From: Chromobacterium subtsugae
GTDB taxonomy: Bacteria > Pseudomonadota > Gammaproteobacteria > Burkholderiales > Chromobacteriaceae
Length of the DNA stretch: 64,000 nucleotides
Reading direction: 5' to 3'
NCBI RefSeq assembly: GCF_001676875.1
Contig: NZ_JYKA01000003.1
Span: 62,001-126,000, forward strand
Below are positions 20,818 through 29,453 of the stretch, piece by piece; position 1 is the first letter of the stretch, and each line of letters starts with the position of its first letter. The notes under the pieces are model-generated. The model saw only the letters and a program-made list of their open reading frames with translations. It had not been told where the DNA came from and did not search any database. Position numbers and translations under genes: made by a program.

Positions 20818-21085
20818 ACGGGCATTCTCTTGTCATGGCCGTTTCGCTAGAATCGGCCCTTCCCGCCCCGACTTTCATCCTCAGGAGTCCTGTCGAAATG
20901 AACAAGTGATGCCCGGATGCTTCCGCATCCCCGATTCGTTCCGCCGTCCGGCGCGTGCGAGCGTGCGCATTGCTTGTTTTCGACAATCCGTTCCGAATCC
21001 TTCCCGTCTCTTGAGTCTGATGGGAGGCCGCTTTCGCGCAGCGCGCGCGTCGGCATTGCTTTCCCTTCCCTCAATGGAGGACAAG
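20818..21085 (+). promoter_or_regulatory. Leader region of the methyltransferase gene with a three-codon ORF
   Basis: 268 bases. A TAGAAT at 20848-20853 could be a -10, with no good -35 at standard spacing. Further on, a Shine-Dalgarno AGGAG is followed by ATG AAC AAG TGA at 20899-20910, with a second ATG overlapping the stop, then a perfect hairpin GGATGC-TTCC-GCATCC at 20915-20930. The frame from the second ATG is open all the way into the methyltransferase, but its composition looks non-coding. No known riboswitch recognised. It could be a regulatory leader peptide or the stump of a lost gene. Confidence 0.4.
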
Positions 21086-21886
21086 ATGCCTGATGCCGTT
21101 CAACAACACGATGTTTTTCATTACAACCAGGCCGCCTGGGACCGCCAGGCGCGCGCCGATTGCGAGTGGTCGCGGCCGGTGGATGCCGCCGCCATCGCCG
21201 AAGCCCGGCGGGGCCGTGTGCTGGCGCGGCTGACGCCCAGCCCCTTGCCCGCCGGCTGGCTGGACGACGCGCGCGGCCTGGACGTCTTGTGCCTGGCCGG
21301 AGGCGGCGGCCAGCAGGCGCCGCTGCTCGCCGCCGCCGGCGCGCGGGTGACGGTATTGGACGCGTCCGTTGAGCAGCTGGCGCGCGACCGCGAGGTGGCC
21401 GAGCGCGAGAGCCTGGCGTTCCGGCTGGAGCAGGGCGATATGCGCGATCTGTCGCGCTTCGCCGACGCGAGCTTCGACTGCGTGTTCCATCCGATCTCCA
21501 ATCTGTATGTGCCGGATGTAGCGCCGGTGTGGCGGGAGTGCCATCGAGTGCTGAGACCGGGCGGACGCTTGCTGGCGAGCTTCTACAACCCGGCGGTGTT
21601 CGTCGCCGACCGCGATCCTGCGCTGATGGAGCAGGGCCTGATCCGGCCGCGATTCGCCATTCCATACGCCGATCCCGAGCATTTGTCCGAGGCCGAGCTG
21701 GAGGCGAAGCGAACGAGGGGCGAGGCGCTGGTGTTCGGCCACAGCCTGGACGAGCTGATCGGCGGGCAGACGGCGGCGGGCTTTCTGATCGCCGGTTTTC
21801 ACGAGGACTGGCAGCCGCGGCCGCGCTTCCTGATCGACCGCTATCTGCCGACCTTCATCGCCACCTGGGCGCTCAAGCCGGCGTGA
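21086..21886 (+). CDS. Class I SAM-dependent methyltransferase
   Basis: 266 residues. The SAM-binding motif I is GLDVLCLAGGGGQQAPLLAA at about 55-75, followed by the acidic end of strand 2 (VTVLDAS) and motif FRLEQGDMRDLSRFADASFD. The pattern matches Methyltransf_11/25 proteins acting on small molecules; the substrate is unknown. The start follows a strong GGAGGA. It is alone on the plus strand and shares a bidirectional terminator with lolA. Confidence 0.88.
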   Translation: MPDAVQQHDVFHYNQAAWDRQARADCEWSRPVDAAAIAEARRGRVLARLTPSPLPAGWLDDARGLDVLCLAGGGGQQAPLLAAAGARVTVLDASVEQLARDREVAERESLAFRLEQGDMRDLSRFADASFDCVFHPISNLYVPDVAPVWRECHRVLRPGGRLLASFYNPAVFVADRDPALMEQGLIRPRFAIPYADPEHLSEAELEAKRTRGEALVFGHSLDELIGGQTAAGFLIAGFHEDWQPRPRFLIDRYLPTFIATWALKPA

Positions 21887-21892
21887 GGCGCG

Positions 21893-21925
21893 AAAAAAAG
21901 CCCGCCGGCACGGCGGGCTTTTTTT
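21893..21925. terminator. Bidirectional terminator between methyltransferase and lolA
   Basis: Perfect nine-base-pair stem AGCCCGCCG / CGGCGGGCT with a three-base loop, preceded by A7 and followed by T7, so it serves both converging genes. Confidence 0.92.
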
Positions 21926-21937
21926 GCGCGGCGGGGG

Positions 21938-22555
21938 TCAGTCGCCGCTGACCACATCCACGCCCTTGGGCGGGACGAAGGCGAAGCGGTTGGCCGGAAG
22001 CACCACGTTTTGCTGCGGCTTGACGAAGCTGACGCGGGTGTCGTTGCCGAAGCTGTCGGTCAGCTGCATTTCCACCAGCATATTGCCCTTGAAGCCCATG
22101 CGCACGCTGCTGAAGGTGTTGTCCTGCTTCTTGGGGCTGGCGGTCAGCCACTCCACATCGCCCTGCTTGCCGGCCTCGTTCAGCCGGTAGTCGCGCTCGA
22201 TGGCGTTGCTGCCGGCCAAGAGCGCCGCCGGGCTGGAGCCCAGCGCCGCGCCCTGGGCCTTGCGCGTCACCTGGGCCAGGTCCTGGTCGTAGATCCACAG
22301 CGTCTTGCCGTCGCCGACGATCAGCTGCGAGTAGGGCTTGCTGTATTCCCAGCGGAATTTGCCGGGACGGGCGATTTCCAGCCGGCCGCTGGCTTCCTCG
22401 CGCTTGCCCTTGTTGGTCACCAGCTGGGTGAAGTCGGCGCTGAGGGTCTTGCTGCCGGCGACAAAAGCCTTCAGCTGGGCGATGGCGGAGGCGTGCGCCG
22501 GCACGGCCAGGCAGGCCAGGGCGGCGGCGGTCAGGGCGAGCTTGAGCGGTTTCAT
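21938..22555 (-). CDS. lolA: Outer-membrane lipoprotein carrier protein LolA
   Basis: 205-residue periplasmic chaperone that takes lipoproteins from LolCDE and passes them to LolB. The signal peptide (MKPLKLALTAAALACLAVPA, then HASA) precedes the mature FVAGSKTLSADFTQLV. The WEYSKPYSQLIVGDGKTLWI segment is the family signature and DTRVSFV lies near the end. It is the last cistron after a lipoprotein gene and nadE on the same strand. Confidence 0.95.
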   Translation of the reverse strand: MKPLKLALTAAALACLAVPAHASAIAQLKAFVAGSKTLSADFTQLVTNKGKREEASGRLEIARPGKFRWEYSKPYSQLIVGDGKTLWIYDQDLAQVTRKAQGAALGSSPAALLAGSNAIERDYRLNEAGKQGDVEWLTASPKKQDNTFSSVRMGFKGNMLVEMQLTDSFGNDTRVSFVKPQQNVVLPANRFAFVPPKGVDVVSGD

Positions 22556-22648
22556 CGGGTAAGGTCCTTGCGGGCGGCCGCGGCCGCCGGGAAAACAGGT
22601 ATGACAGTCTGGCTTCCCAGCCGTTCCGGACGGCCGGGCGTTTGACGA

Positions 22649-23764
22649 TTACTGCGCGCGCGGTTTGGCCTTTCTCTTCTTGGCCTTGGCGGCGGGCGCG
22701 GCCGGCTGCGGGTAGGCCGGGGCGGGCAGGGCGGCATCGGCGGCGGGCGCTTCGTCGGCGCCGGCCTTGCTCTTCAGCCAGTCCGGCAGCTCCAGCTTGT
22801 CGTAGTCGATGATGTCGCTTTCGGCCGGCTGGTAGACGAACTGCGGCTTGCCATGATGGCTGTAGCGCAGGTTGAAGTAGGCATCGGCGCTGAATTCGGC
22901 GCTGGTCATGTGGATGGTCTGGCGGATGGCTTCAAGCTCGCCGCCGCGGCTGACATAGATGTCGCTGACGGTCTGGCCGTTCATTTCGCCGGCGGGGCTG
23001 AGCTTGACCAGGTCGCGCACCAGCGTGAGCATGGATTCGGCGTTGAACTTGTCATCCGGTTGGGCAGCCTGCTGATGGGCGGCCTTGGCCAGGCCGTCCA
23101 GGATCTGCAGCGTCATTTTCTGCTCCTGTTCCTTGCTGAGGGTCAGGCGCAGCTTGTACTTGGCGCCGACCTCGTCGGCATAGGCGTCCAGCGGCTCGAA
23201 GCTGAAGGCTTTCTTGTCCACTTGGGCGTAGGCCTGGTCGAGAATCTGCGGCATCGCCTGGTACATTTCCTTCAGCGGGATCTTGGCGGCGATGTCTGCC
23301 GGCAGTTTGGCGCGGATGAATTTGCCGGGGTTTTTGCGCAGCGAGGGCAGGGCCAGGTCGATGGCGGACGGGTCCACCAGCAGCGACATGTCCTGGGCGT
23401 GGAACTGCAGCGGCACCTTGACGCTGGCCAGCAGGTTGCGGCGCTCGAAGCGCAGTTCCGGTGTCAGCTCCAGTCGGCCGGTCGGCGCGTCGATGGCGCC
23501 GCTGATGTTCATCTTGATGGAGCGGCCGACCTGATCGACGGTGTCGGCGATGTCGGGCTGGCTCAGTTTGCCTTCGCTGTCGATAAAACGCAGCTGGGTG
23601 AAGCCGAGCTGTCCGTCGAAATTGTAGCTGGCGTTTTGCCAGTTCTGAGCGATTACCTTGCGGGTTGCCTCGTCGGCCGGCTTGCCGGCCAGCGGCGTGG
23701 CGCAGCCGGTCAGCAGGGCGAGGGAGGAAAGCGCCGCGGCGGCGGCCAGTTTGATGCGAGTCAT
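22649..23764 (-). CDS. Predicted lipoprotein of unknown function
   Basis: 371 residues. A type II signal peptide ends in the lipobox LLTGC near residue 21, so it should be lipid-anchored. The mature part is soluble, beta-strand rich and repetitive (RLELTPELRFERRNLLASVK), reminiscent of YdgA/DUF945-type periplasmic proteins, though I cannot confirm that family. The C-terminus is a low-complexity Ala/Pro tail ending in a basic run KAKKRKAKPRAQ, unusual for a lipoprotein. It lies between nadE and lolA. Confidence 0.8.
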   Translation of the reverse strand: MTRIKLAAAAALSSLALLTGCATPLAGKPADEATRKVIAQNWQNASYNFDGQLGFTQLRFIDSEGKLSQPDIADTVDQVGRSIKMNISGAIDAPTGRLELTPELRFERRNLLASVKVPLQFHAQDMSLLVDPSAIDLALPSLRKNPGKFIRAKLPADIAAKIPLKEMYQAMPQILDQAYAQVDKKAFSFEPLDAYADEVGAKYKLRLTLSKEQEQKMTLQILDGLAKAAHQQAAQPDDKFNAESMLTLVRDLVKLSPAGEMNGQTVSDIYVSRGGELEAIRQTIHMTSAEFSADAYFNLRYSHHGKPQFVYQPAESDIIDYDKLELPDWLKSKAGADEAPAADAALPAPAYPQPAAPAAKAKKRKAKPRAQ

Positions 23765-23899
23765 TGTTTTCAGGGTCCTGTGAAAGTCCGGTGATCCGAG
23801 GGCAGCTTGCCATTGTACCTGAAGCGGGAAGGGTTATGCCCTTGACCTGTTTTCGGCTTGGCGCGCAGGCGGGCGGCATGGCGCCGCCCGGGTGCGGAT

Positions 23900-25492
23900 T
23901 CAGCTGAAGCGGTTGGTGATCGGGTAGCGCCAGTCCTTGCCGAAGCCGCGCTGGGTGACGCGCGGGCCCACCGGCGCCTGGCGGCGCTTGTATTCGTTGA
24001 TCTTCAACAGCCGCACCACGCGGTTGACGTCCGCTTCGGCGAAGCCGGCGGCGATGATGTCGGCGGCCGACTGGTTGCCTTCTACATAGCGCGCCATGAT
24101 GGCGTCGAGAATCTCGTACGGCGGCAGGCTGTCCTGGTCCTTCTGGTCCGGGCGCAGCTCGGCCGACGGCGGGCGGGTGATGATGCGTTCCGGGATCACG
24201 TCGGACACGTTGTTGCGCCAGCGGCAGAGCTCGAACACCAGGGTCTTGGCCACGTCCTTCAGCACCGCGAAGCCGCCGGCCATGTCGCCGTACAGCGTGC
24301 AGTAGCCGGTGGTCATTTCTGACTTGTTGCCGGTGGTCAGCACCAGCTTGCCGCTCTTGTTGGACAGCGCCATCAGCAGGGTGCCGCGGATGCGCGCCTG
24401 CAGGTTCTCCTCGGTGGTGTCCATCGCCAGGCCATCGAACGACGGCGCCAGCGCGGCCATGAAGCTTTCGTACATCGGCCAGATCTCGATTTCGTCGTAC
24501 TTGACGCCCAGGCGGGCGATCATGTCGCGGCTGTCGGCCACGGAAATGTCGGCGGTGTAGCGCGACGGCATCATCACCGCGTGCACCTTGTCCGCGCCCA
24601 GCGCATCCACCGCCACCGCCAGCGTCAGCGCCGAGTCGATGCCGCCGGACAGGCCGAGCAGCGCGCCGGGGAAGCCGTTTTTGACTATGTAGTCGCGCAC
24701 GCCGACCACCAGCGTGCGGTACACGCTTTCCAGCGCGTCCGGCAGCGCGGCTTGCTTGCCGGGCTGGAAGTCGCCGTCGGCATAGTCGACCAGCAGCAGC
24801 TCCTCGTCGTAGGCTGCGGCCTGGGCGACGACTTCGCCATCCTTGTTGACGGCGAAGGAGGCGCCGTCGAACACCAGTTCGTCCTGGCCGCCCACCATCT
24901 GCACGTAGGCCAGCGGCAGGCCGGTTTCCTCGACGCGGAAGCGCGCCATTTGCTGGCGGGTTTCGATCTTGTCGCGGTGGAAGGGCGAGGCGTTGAGCGC
25001 CACGATCAACTCGGCGCCGGCGTCGGCGGTTTCCGCGGCGGGCTCCAGATGCCAGATGTCCTCGCAGATCAGCACGCCCACCTTGACGCCGTTCTGCTCG
25101 AACACCAGCGGCGCGGCGCCCGGGGTGAAGTAGCGGCACTCGTCGAACACTTCGTTATTGGGCAGCTGCATCTTGTGGTACTGGCCCAGGCGATTGCCGT
25201 CGCGCAGCACGGTGGCGGCGTTGAAGCGCTCATTGCCTATCCGCGCCGGATGGCCGACGATCACGGTGATGCCGTCCAGTTGCTCGATGGCGTCCAGGCC
25301 CTTGGCCACCTCGCGGTAGAAGCTTTCGCGCAGCAGCAGGTCTTCCGGGCTGTAGCCGGTCAGCGCCAGTTCCGGCGTGACCAGCACGTCGGCGCCTTGG
25401 GCGATGGCGGCGTGGGCCAGGGACAGGATTTTTTCGGCATTGCCGGCGATGTCGCCGACGACGGGGTTGAACTGGGCGAGTGCGATACGCAT
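23900..25492 (-). CDS. nadE: Glutamine-dependent NAD+ synthetase
   Basis: 530-residue enzyme that amidates nicotinic acid adenine dinucleotide, the last step of NAD synthesis. An N-terminal nitrilase-fold glutaminase domain carries the Glu-Lys-Cys triad at E41, K107 and C143 (in LICEDIWHL). The C-terminal ATP pyrophosphatase domain has the P-loop SGGIDS at 282-287 and LVLTTGNKSEMTTGYCTLYG further on. It is the first of a minus-strand group with the lipoprotein and lolA, and is divergent from the COG3146-type gene. Confidence 0.97.
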   Translation of the reverse strand: MRIALAQFNPVVGDIAGNAEKILSLAHAAIAQGADVLVTPELALTGYSPEDLLLRESFYREVAKGLDAIEQLDGITVIVGHPARIGNERFNAATVLRDGNRLGQYHKMQLPNNEVFDECRYFTPGAAPLVFEQNGVKVGVLICEDIWHLEPAAETADAGAELIVALNASPFHRDKIETRQQMARFRVEETGLPLAYVQMVGGQDELVFDGASFAVNKDGEVVAQAAAYDEELLLVDYADGDFQPGKQAALPDALESVYRTLVVGVRDYIVKNGFPGALLGLSGGIDSALTLAVAVDALGADKVHAVMMPSRYTADISVADSRDMIARLGVKYDEIEIWPMYESFMAALAPSFDGLAMDTTEENLQARIRGTLLMALSNKSGKLVLTTGNKSEMTTGYCTLYGDMAGGFAVLKDVAKTLVFELCRWRNNVSDVIPERIITRPPSAELRPDQKDQDSLPPYEILDAIMARYVEGNQSAADIIAAGFAEADVNRVVRLLKINEYKRRQAPVGPRVTQRGFGKDWRYPITNRFS

Positions 25493-25565
25493 CTTGAGAA
25501 GACACCGATGATTCTTGATCGTCCGATTTTACCTGAAGATGGCGTCGGTTCAGAAAGGAAAAGCA

Positions 25566-26693
25566 TTGCAGCTGCAACTGTATGACGGCGTGGCCGCCAT
25601 AAAGCGGCCGGCGTGGCCGCAGGGAGAGGGCGCGGGCGTGTTCGTCGGCCAAGCATGGCTGACGGCGCTGGAGGAGACCGGCTGTGTCGGCGGCGCCACC
25701 GGCTGGCAACCGATGCCGCTGGCGCTGGAGCGCGACGGCCAAGCGGTGGCGCTGGCGCCGGCTTATTTGAAACGGCACAACCGCGGCGAATACGTGTTCG
25801 ATTGGTCGTGGGCCGAGGCTTACGCCCGTTCCGGGCTGGATTATTACCCGAAGCTGGTGGTGGCCTCGCCATTCACGCCGGTGACTGGCGGCCGGCTGCT
25901 GGGCGGCGCGGACGAGCAGGCGCATCTGATCGCCGGCCTGCGGCAACTGGTGGACGACAACGGCCTGTCGTCGGCCCACGTGCTGTTTCCGACTGCGGAC
26001 GAGGCCAGCCGGCTGCGGCAGGCCGGTTGGCTGCTGCGCGACGGCGTGCAGTTCCATTGGCGCAATCGCGGCTACGCCGATTTCGACGATTTCCTCGCCA
26101 CGCTCAGCCGCGACAAGCGCAAGAAAATCCGCCAGGAGCGGCGCAAGGTGGCGGAGGCCGGCGTCGAAGTGAGGGCCTTGGCCGGCGCGGAGATCTCCGA
26201 CGCCGATTGGCGGCTGTTCTACCGCTGCTACCGGCAGACCTATCTGGAGCATGGCTCGGCGCCCTATCTGAACCTGGATTTCTTCCGTCTGATAGGCGAG
26301 CGGCTGGCCGGCCATTGCGTGATGTTCGTCGCCAGCCGCGGCGGCCGGCCGATAGCCGCCAGCCTGTGCATGCGCCAGAACGATGTGCTGTACGGCCGCT
26401 ACTGGGGTGCGCTGGACGACGTGCCCTGCCTGCATTTCGAACTGTGCTACTACCAGGGCTTGGAATATGCGATCGCCCAGGGGGTGGAGGCCTTCGAAGG
26501 CGGCGCCCAGGGCGAGCATAAGCTGGCGCGCGGTTTCGAGCCGGTGGCCACCTGTTCCGCCCACTATATCGCCGATGGCCGTTTCCGCGCCGCGATCGCC
26601 GCCTGGCTGGAGCGCGAAAGGCAAGGCATGGGCGATTATGTGGACGAGCTTTTTTCACATTCCGCTTATAAAACGCTTGCGCCAGACGAATAG
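25566..26693 (+). CDS. GNAT-like protein of the COG3146 (peptidogalycan biosynthesis) family
   Basis: About 375 residues related to FemAB-like acyltransferases. Visible features: an N-terminal AWLTALEETGCVGGATGWQP segment, the basic LSRDKRKKIRQERRKVAEAG core, RCYRQTYLEHGSAPYLNLDF, and a C-terminal EGGAQGEHKLARGFEPV motif that is highly conserved in the family. The biochemical role is not established. I favour the TTG start because AAAGGA lies six bases upstream; an ATG nine codons earlier (25539) lacks a binding site. Confidence 0.82.
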   Translation: MQLQLYDGVAAIKRPAWPQGEGAGVFVGQAWLTALEETGCVGGATGWQPMPLALERDGQAVALAPAYLKRHNRGEYVFDWSWAEAYARSGLDYYPKLVVASPFTPVTGGRLLGGADEQAHLIAGLRQLVDDNGLSSAHVLFPTADEASRLRQAGWLLRDGVQFHWRNRGYADFDDFLATLSRDKRKKIRQERRKVAEAGVEVRALAGAEISDADWRLFYRCYRQTYLEHGSAPYLNLDFFRLIGERLAGHCVMFVASRGGRPIAASLCMRQNDVLYGRYWGALDDVPCLHFELCYYQGLEYAIAQGVEAFEGGAQGEHKLARGFEPVATCSAHYIADGRFRAAIAAWLERERQGMGDYVDELFSHSAYKTLAPDE

Positions 26694-26705
26694 GACTTAT
26701 ATACT
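26677..26705 (+). promoter_or_regulatory. Promoter of the tRNA-Ser genes
   Basis: TTGCGC, a 17-base spacer and TATACT, followed by a GC-rich discriminator (GCGCAG) typical of stable-RNA promoters under stringent control. The -35 overlaps the end of the upstream coding region. The first tRNA begins about 49 bases after the -10. Confidence 0.65.
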
Positions 26706-26753
26706 GCGCAGCCTCTGTCGGCGAAACGCCAAAGCGCAACGGCGACAGGGTCT

Positions 26754-26844
26754 GGAGAGGTGGATGAGTGGTTTAAGTCGCACGCCTGGAAAGCGTGTTT
26801 AGGGTAATACCCTAACGGGGGTTCGAATCCCCCCCTCTCCGCCA
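26754..26844 (+). tRNA. tRNA-Ser (GGA), first copy
   Basis: 91 bases including an encoded CCA. The acceptor stem GGAGAGG pairs with CCTCTCC. The anticodon loop reads CTGGAAA with anticodon GGA, decoding UCC/UCU. A long variable arm (TTTAGGGTAATACCCTAA) marks it as class II serine tRNA, and the T arm has GTTCGAATC. Confidence 0.97.
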
Positions 26845-26895
26845 GATTTCATGAAAATCCGCCGCGCGGGTTTTTATTTGAGTAGTACACCTCAC

Positions 26896-26986
26896 GGAGA
26901 GGTGGATGAGTGGTTTAAGTCGCACGCCTGGAAAGCGTGTTTAGGGTAATACCCTAACGGGGGTTCGAATCCCCCCCTCTCCGCCA
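26896..26986 (+). tRNA. tRNA-Ser (GGA), second identical copy
   Basis: Base-for-base identical to the copy 142 bases upstream over all 91 positions, while the 51-base spacer between them is unrelated to the flanks. Probably processed from the same primary transcript, which ends at the hairpin immediately downstream. Confidence 0.97.
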
Positions 26987-26997
26987 GTATTATAAAA

Positions 26998-27021
26998 AGC
27001 CCCGGCATGCCGGGGCTTTTT
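26998..27021 (+). terminator. Rho-independent terminator after the tRNA pair
   Basis: Perfect palindrome AGCCCCGGCATGCCGGGGCT followed by a T-run and preceded by A5, eleven bases after the second tRNA. Confidence 0.9.
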
Positions 27022-27103
27022 GCATGTCCGGCGTTTGGTTTTGCGCCGCCGGTATTTTCAGAGCCCGTCAGAGGCCTTTATTTTCCCGTGATGAATGGAA
27101 CGA

Positions 27104-27970
27104 ATGATGAAACGATTGCATTGTGTTTTGGGCATCGCCATGGCGGCGTTGCTGAGCGCCTGCGGCAGTTTGCAGAGTATCCCGGCGGCGAAAGTGCCGG
27201 CCGCTGTCGCGGCGAATGGGGTGGCGCTGAGCCAAGCCCGTCCGACCAAGGATGAAGTCGATTCCCGCTCCTATGAAATTCCCGAACATTCCGCTTTTGT
27301 GCGGCAAACTTCGGGAGGCAGCGTGGCGGTGGGGGTATTGCTGGGACCGCTGGGGGTGTTGGCCAATTCGATGAATATCGACCGCCTGACCCAGGATATG
27401 GGCGAATCCGGCAAGTCTTCCGCTTTGTACCAGCTGGATGCGCGGGCGGAAGCCATCGCTGCGATCGGCGACGAGCTGGGCAAGCTCAACGCCGGCAGCA
27501 TTAGGGACAAGGCGGCGTTGAAGCCTTACCTGATGTACTTCGTCGCCGACGAGAAGGTTGGCATTCAGGTTCAACTGCATTTGCGCGCCGAGTCCACCGT
27601 GGAGGAAGACGGCAAGAGCAAGCCCTGGGTCGGCGAATACGTGGTCTTGCTGCGCGATGCCCTGCCGTTTTCCGCGTTGACGAGCCAGGATCCGGCCGCT
27701 TTGCAGGCGCTGCGCGGCGATATCAAGGCGGGATATCGCGAATTGCTGGACGAAATGGCCAAGGATTTCAGCGCCGGGGCGCTGCCGCGCCGCGATATCG
27801 CCTGGGTTATCGCGCCGGTTCTCGGTCTGGGCATGCCTGGCGATATCGAATACAACGCCCAGGGCCACATGGTGCTGCGCTCGCAATGGGGCAAGTACAA
27901 TCTGGTGATTTTCCAGGACAAGAAAAGCTATGCCTTCAGCAATGGCCCGGTGCCGCGCGAGCAAGGCTGA
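27104..27970 (+). CDS. Predicted lipoprotein of unknown function
   Basis: About 288 residues. The signal MMKRLHCVLGIAMAALLSAC has a lipobox LSAC, so the mature protein should be lipid-anchored and periplasmic. A glycine/valine-rich hydrophobic stretch (GGSVAVGVLLGPLGVLANSM) follows near residue 70, possibly membrane-inserting or buried. The rest is mixed alpha/beta with no motif I recognise. GGAACGA precedes the chosen ATG; ATGs at 27095 and 27107 are alternatives. It stands alone between two terminators. Confidence 0.8.
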   Translation: MMKRLHCVLGIAMAALLSACGSLQSIPAAKVPAAVAANGVALSQARPTKDEVDSRSYEIPEHSAFVRQTSGGSVAVGVLLGPLGVLANSMNIDRLTQDMGESGKSSALYQLDARAEAIAAIGDELGKLNAGSIRDKAALKPYLMYFVADEKVGIQVQLHLRAESTVEEDGKSKPWVGEYVVLLRDALPFSALTSQDPAALQALRGDIKAGYRELLDEMAKDFSAGALPRRDIAWVIAPVLGLGMPGDIEYNAQGHMVLRSQWGKYNLVIFQDKKSYAFSNGPVPREQG

Positions 27971-28005
27971 TTCTCCCGGCGCCAGCCGCCGGATGCCCTT
28001 GAGCC

Positions 28006-28028
28006 GAAGCCCCTCGCGGGGCTTCTTT
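28006..28028 (+). terminator. Rho-independent terminator
   Basis: Stem GAAGCCCC / GGGGCTTC with a TCGC tetraloop and TTTCATTT after it. It lies between the converging lipoprotein and helicase genes and may serve mainly the plus-strand gene. Confidence 0.8.
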
Positions 28029-28032
28029 CATT

Positions 28033-29295
28033 TCATCGGTCGGCTGCGGTTTGCTGCGCGGCGGCTTCGCGCAATTTGTCCTTCTTGCTTTTGCGCTTGC
28101 CCTTGATGCCGCCGTTGCCGTCCGGGTCCGTCAGAGAGGCGGCTGGCGCGGCGGCCTCGCTCGGTTCGAAGCCGTCTATCCGTTCGCGCGGCAGCCGCAG
28201 TTGCTGGCGTTTTTCGATCAGCTTGAAGTGGGCGGCGCAATCGGCGCTGACGAAGCTGATGGCCTCGCCGCTGGCGCCGGCGCGGCCGGTGCGGCCGATG
28301 CGGTGGATGTAGTCGGCCGGCGAGCGCGGCAGGTCGTAGTTCACCACCAGCGGCAGCCGGGCGATGTCGATGCCGCGCGCCGCCACGTCCGTGGCCACCA
28401 GCACCCGCAAGCGCCCGGATTTCAGGTCGGCCAGCGCCTGGCCCCGCTGGCTCTGGCTGCAGTCGCCGTGCAGCGCGGCGGCGGCCACGCCGTTGCGCGC
28501 CAGCTTGCCGGCCACCCGGTCGGCGGCCTGGCGGCTGGCGACGAATACCAAGACCCGATCCCAGTCATGCGTCGCCAGCAGATGGCGCAGCAGCAGGGTG
28601 CGCTTGTCGGCGTCCACTTCGATGGCGCGCTGGCGGATGTCCGGCGCGGTGGCGGCGTTTTGTTCGATGTCTATCCGCAAGGGCTGGTTCAGCAGCGTTT
28701 GCGCCAGCGAGCATACCGCCGGCGGGAAGGTGGCGGACAGCATCAGGTTTTGCCGGCCCGCCGGCAGCAGGGCCAGCACGCGGTTCAATTCTTCGGCGAA
28801 GCCTTGGTCCAGCAGGCGGTCGGCCTCGTCCAGCACCAGGGTTTTGACCGACGACAGCCGCAGCGCGTTATGTTGATGCAAATCCAGCAGGCGGCCCGGA
28901 GTGGCCACCACGATGTCGGCGCCGCCGCGCAGCGCCATCATCTGCGGATTGATCGACACGCCGCCGTACACCACCGCCACTTTCAGCTTGCGGGGCAGGG
29001 CCTGGGCCAGGTCGCGCAGGATTTCGCCGACCTGGGCCGCCAGTTCGCGGGTGGGCAGCAGGATCAGCGAGCGCGGCTGGCGCAGCACGGCGCGCGGGCT
29101 GGCCAGCCATTGCTGCAACAACGGCAGGCAGAAGGCCGCGGTTTTGCCGGAGCCGGTTTGCGCGGTGGCCAGCACATCGCCGCCTTGCAAGATGGCCGGA
29201 ATGGCGGCGTTCTGGATGGCGGTGGGCTGGATATAGCCTTGCTCGAGAGCGGACTGGACCAGGTCGGGCTGCAGGCCCAGGGAAGCGAATGACAT
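28033..29295 (-). CDS. DEAD-box RNA helicase (RhlE-like)
   Basis: 420-residue ATP-dependent RNA helicase for ribosome assembly or mRNA turnover. In order: a Q motif near YIQPTAIQNAAIP; motif I AQTGSGKT at 45-52; Ia PTRELAAQ; II DEAD at 156-159; III SAT near 186; then the second RecA domain with VATDVAARGIDIA and HRIGRTGRAG. A short Lys-rich tail (KGKRKSKKDKLRE) probably binds RNA. Closest to RhlE/DbpA-type helicases by its compact form; a specific symbol is not justified. Confidence 0.93.
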   Translation of the reverse strand: MSFASLGLQPDLVQSALEQGYIQPTAIQNAAIPAILQGGDVLATAQTGSGKTAAFCLPLLQQWLASPRAVLRQPRSLILLPTRELAAQVGEILRDLAQALPRKLKVAVVYGGVSINPQMMALRGGADIVVATPGRLLDLHQHNALRLSSVKTLVLDEADRLLDQGFAEELNRVLALLPAGRQNLMLSATFPPAVCSLAQTLLNQPLRIDIEQNAATAPDIRQRAIEVDADKRTLLLRHLLATHDWDRVLVFVASRQAADRVAGKLARNGVAAAALHGDCSQSQRGQALADLKSGRLRVLVATDVAARGIDIARLPLVVNYDLPRSPADYIHRIGRTGRAGASGEAISFVSADCAAHFKLIEKRQQLRLPRERIDGFEPSEAAAPAASLTDPDGNGGIKGKRKSKKDKLREAAAQQTAADR

Positions 29296-29453
29296 GAATG
29301 ATTACGGCTGTGGAAGATAAAGGGCGGAGCCCGAAGCGGCACGAGTATCGGCCGCGCCGGCCGTCCGGTCAAGGAAGATGCGCGACTGGCCAGCGGAGCG
29401 CGCCGTTTGCGGGTACTATCTGGGCTCTTCATCCAAAATAAAGCCATCCGTAG

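Noticed and set aside
20860-21080. SAM or manganese riboswitch in the methyltransferase leader
   Set aside because: Only a simple hairpin and a short ORF are visible; I could not match the conserved core of any riboswitch class.
20909-21085. N-terminal extension of the methyltransferase by about 59 residues
   Set aside because: The frame is open, but the segment is Arg/Ser/Pro-rich like translated GC-rich non-coding DNA, and a strong GGAGGA marks the later ATG.
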